Positions 5,615 through 6,699 of a DNA stretch of 6,699 nt are shown here, in pieces. Below the pieces are notes generated by a model. It did not search any database and was not told the DNA's origin. It was given only the letters and a program-made list of their open reading frames with translations. The stretch covers positions 1-6,699 of the forward strand of contig DAOI01000009.1 of NCBI GenBank assembly GCA_002501805.1. The letters run 5' to 3'. Source of the DNA: Euryarchaeota archaeon UBA463. Lineage in GTDB: Archaea > Thermoplasmatota > Poseidoniia > Poseidoniales > Thalassarchaeaceae. How positions within the stretch are numbered: the first letter of the stretch is position 1; each line of letters begins with the position of its first letter. A program made the translations under genes and the position numbers.

Positions 5615-6496
5615 TTATTGCTGACCGATCCAGTGGGCTACTCTGTCATGTATGGTGCTACGGAAGGTTAGGAGCTGTAGTGTTGGGCCATTGAGGTCTA
5701 CTGTCACTGTGGCTCCTCTCGTGAAGTGAAACTCGTCCCAGCCATCAGCCACAACATAGCCCCTGTGCATGTCACTAGTCATCACTGTTGGCTCTCCCGT
5801 CCAAGCCCAGTAAGAGCCGTCATCGACGCGGTCGTCCCTCGGTAGATCTCTAGCCACGAACAGGTACTTGCTATCCATCTCCTTCAACGGAAACACTGAG
5901 CCCTCAATGTTTGCCACATGCCTGAACCAAGCTCCCTGTCCTAGGAATGTCGAGAAAAGACACCCGGAAGATTGCTGGATGACATCGATTCCCTCGGACG
6001 GCCTCTGCAGTCTGTACTTAGATGGCTGATACTGGTGAGTATTGGCAACTAGCAAGTCGTTCAGAGCCGGATCAGTGACAATCTTGTTGCCACTGGTAGT
6101 CACAATCTCTGCCTGTAAACGAGGGAGTACATTGATGATCCCTTCGCCTTCCATAACAGCATGGATATCACTCTTGAAATTCTCCGGGTCGCTTCCCATG
6201 TAGAAACCATAGGAACCATCAGAATCGTTCATCCTAGGATGGCTGTTCACACCCATTATCGGGGTTGAGTCATCTATGGAATGGGCTATTGAAGTAAGAG
6301 TGCCATCTCCTCCTAAAACGATAACCAGATCGGGGCCATCGAAATCGGCCCTCCTTACGGTCTCCCTAGCCGTGTAATCAACACGAACTCTATTCTCTGA
6401 GACAAGCTCATCCAAGACTTGTCTAACGGTTGCTAAAGCCACATCATGTACCTCTTCGAAGTTCTTCTTGTAAACGACAAGTATGTTGGTATGCAT
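5615..6496 (-). CDS. NAD(+) kinase family protein, divergent, NADK2-like
   Basis: The family phosphorylates NAD(+) to NADP(+) in the cytoplasm using ATP or polyphosphate. This 293-residue protein has the phosphate-binding motif LGGDGT (61-66) after a hydrophobic strand, PIMGVN (79-84), the ALND segment (144-147) in place of the usual NE/D motif, and a C-terminal beta-rich half with DGWDEFHF (251-258). The usual bacterial GSTAY motif is replaced by SSGCLFSTFLGQGAW (176-190). That stretch, and GVNSHPRMNDSDG (82-94), resemble the mitochondrial human NADK2 type (SSGLNLCTGTGSKAW and GVNTDPERSEG, from memory). The start at 6496 is chosen because AGGAGG sits 6 nt upstream; an ATG at 6592 would add 32 residues unlike the family. 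It is convergent with aapP and functionally unrelated to it as far as can be seen. Activity on NAD(+) is inferred; a related nucleotide or lipid kinase is possible. Confidence 0.85.
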   Translation of the reverse strand: MHTNILVVYKKNFEEVHDVALATVRQVLDELVSENRVRVDYTARETVRRADFDGPDLVIVLGGDGTLTSIAHSIDDSTPIMGVNSHPRMNDSDGSYGFYMGSDPENFKSDIHAVMEGEGIINVLPRLQAEIVTTSGNKIVTDPALNDLLVANTHQYQPSKYRLQRPSEGIDVIQQSSGCLFSTFLGQGAWFRHVANIEGSVFPLKEMDSKYLFVARDLPRDDRVDDGSYWAWTGEPTVMTSDMHRGYVVADGWDEFHFTRGATVTVDLNGPTLQLLTFRSTIHDRVAHWIGQQ

Positions 6497-6501
6497 GGAA
6501 T

Positions 6502-6509
6502 CCCTCCTC
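6502..6509 (-). promoter_or_regulatory. Shine-Dalgarno site fixing the NAD-kinase-like start
   Basis: On the - strand the sequence reads GAGGAGGG, with AGGAGG at 6508-6503 followed by a 6-nt spacer to the ATG at 6496-6494. It is the best-placed ribosome binding site in the window and decides the start in favour of the shorter 293-residue protein. Confidence 0.75.
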
Positions 6510-6533
6510 AACAGTACCTCCCAAGGTATTGTC

Positions 6534-6541
6534 CCATATAG
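6534..6541 (-). promoter_or_regulatory. Possible TATA box of the NAD-kinase-like gene
   Basis: The - strand reads CTATATGG here. Counting about 26-27 nt from its centre puts transcription start near 6511, leaving a leader of about 15 nt that just includes the ribosome binding site at 6509-6502. This agrees with the start at 6496 and would exclude the longer form. AAATATC slightly further upstream is a weaker alternative. Confidence 0.4.
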
Positions 6542-6603
6542 GGGGCTCGCATAGCTCATTTCGTACCAATGACGATATTTGCATACCCTCATCTATGTAA
6601 TCC

Positions 6604-6632
6604 GCCCCCCAACGTCATGGCTCCCGGGGGGC
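6604..6632. repeat. GC-rich inverted repeat upstream of the NAD-kinase-like gene
   Basis: GCCCCCC (6604-6610) and GGGGGGC (6626-6632) form a perfect 7-bp stem with a 15-nt loop. It lies between the NAD-kinase-like gene and a possible divergent gene at the right edge. It could be a terminator of something beyond the window reading leftwards, or a leader structure for the rightward gene. No T-run adjoins it on either strand. Confidence 0.4.
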
Positions 6633-6646
6633 TAGTGGGAGGTCTC

Positions 6647-6699
6647 ATGTTGCTCTCTGGGGTAAGCGGCTGGCTCTCGGACCAAAACAATGAAAGCCC
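6647..6699 (+). CDS. Possible start of a divergent gene, cut by the window edge
   Basis: An ATG at 6647 follows GGAGGT (6638-6643) with a 3-nt spacer and stays open to the window end (MLLSGVSGWLSDQNNESP). The first residues are mildly hydrophobic. Eighteen codons give no family information, and the spacer is shorter than usual. The - strand is also open across this stretch, so the orientation is not certain. No function can be proposed. Confidence 0.25.
   Translation, partial: MLLSGVSGWLSDQNNES

Noticed and set aside
6497..6592. A longer form of the NAD-kinase-like protein starting at 6592.
   Set aside because: The extra 32 residues do not resemble the family, the upstream G-run is too far from the ATG, and a perfect AGGAGG sits before the ATG at 6496.
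6589..6699. A - strand frame open from the right edge to a TGA at 6591-6589, possibly the tail of an upstream gene overlapping the ATG at 6592.
   Set aside because: Only about 36 codons, proline- and glycine-rich with no recognisable motif, and it runs through the GC inverted repeat. The absence of stops over this length is not evidence.

Overview
The window carries a complete four-gene ABC importer operon of the AapJQMP/BztABCD type (general L-amino-acid uptake) on the + strand. A convergent, divergent NAD-kinase-family gene lies on the - strand. The source looks like a planktonic archaeon of the Thermoplasmatota (Marine Group II/III-like, Poseidoniales or relatives). This is inferred from a TATA box centred about 27 nt before the first start codon, from what looks like the 3' terminus of a 16S rRNA at bases 1-10 with no 23S rRNA behind it, and from heavy use of ATA and AGA/AGG codons in the permeases. 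No phylogenetic marker is complete here, so the assignment is moderate in confidence.

Layout. Bases 1-10 read as the anti-Shine-Dalgarno end of a 16S rRNA. A very stable UUCG-capped hairpin follows (34-53). Bases 54-172 are an AT-rich promoter region with a 9-bp inverted repeat (80-88/115-123), a palindromic TATA box (141-150) and a dyad over the first start codon (164-190). The operon is aapJ-like (173-1339, lipoprotein substrate-binding protein), a 97-nt spacer with two stem-loops, aapQ-like (1437-3233), aapM-like (3230-4843) and aapP-like (4840-5589). The last three genes are joined by 4-bp ATGA stop/start overlaps. Only 25 nt separate aapP from the stop of the NAD-kinase-like gene (5615-6496, - strand). 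Bases 6497-6699 hold that gene's ribosome binding site and probable promoter, a GC-rich inverted repeat, and possibly the first codons of a divergent gene running off the right edge.

How it works together. The lipid-anchored binding protein would capture amino acids outside the membrane and deliver them to an AapQ-AapM permease pair energised by AapP ATPase. The binding-protein gene stands apart from the rest: it has its own promoter, biased codon use with almost no ATA, and stem-loops after its stop. All of this fits higher expression of the binding protein than of the membrane and ATPase subunits.

The most unusual points are the large extra hydrophobic N-terminal regions on both permeases, the four likely cysteine pairs in the binding protein, the layered symmetry of the first promoter, and the NADK2-like (mitochondrial-type) motifs of the kinase gene. 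I see no CRISPR array, insertion sequence, tRNA or wholly unknown system.
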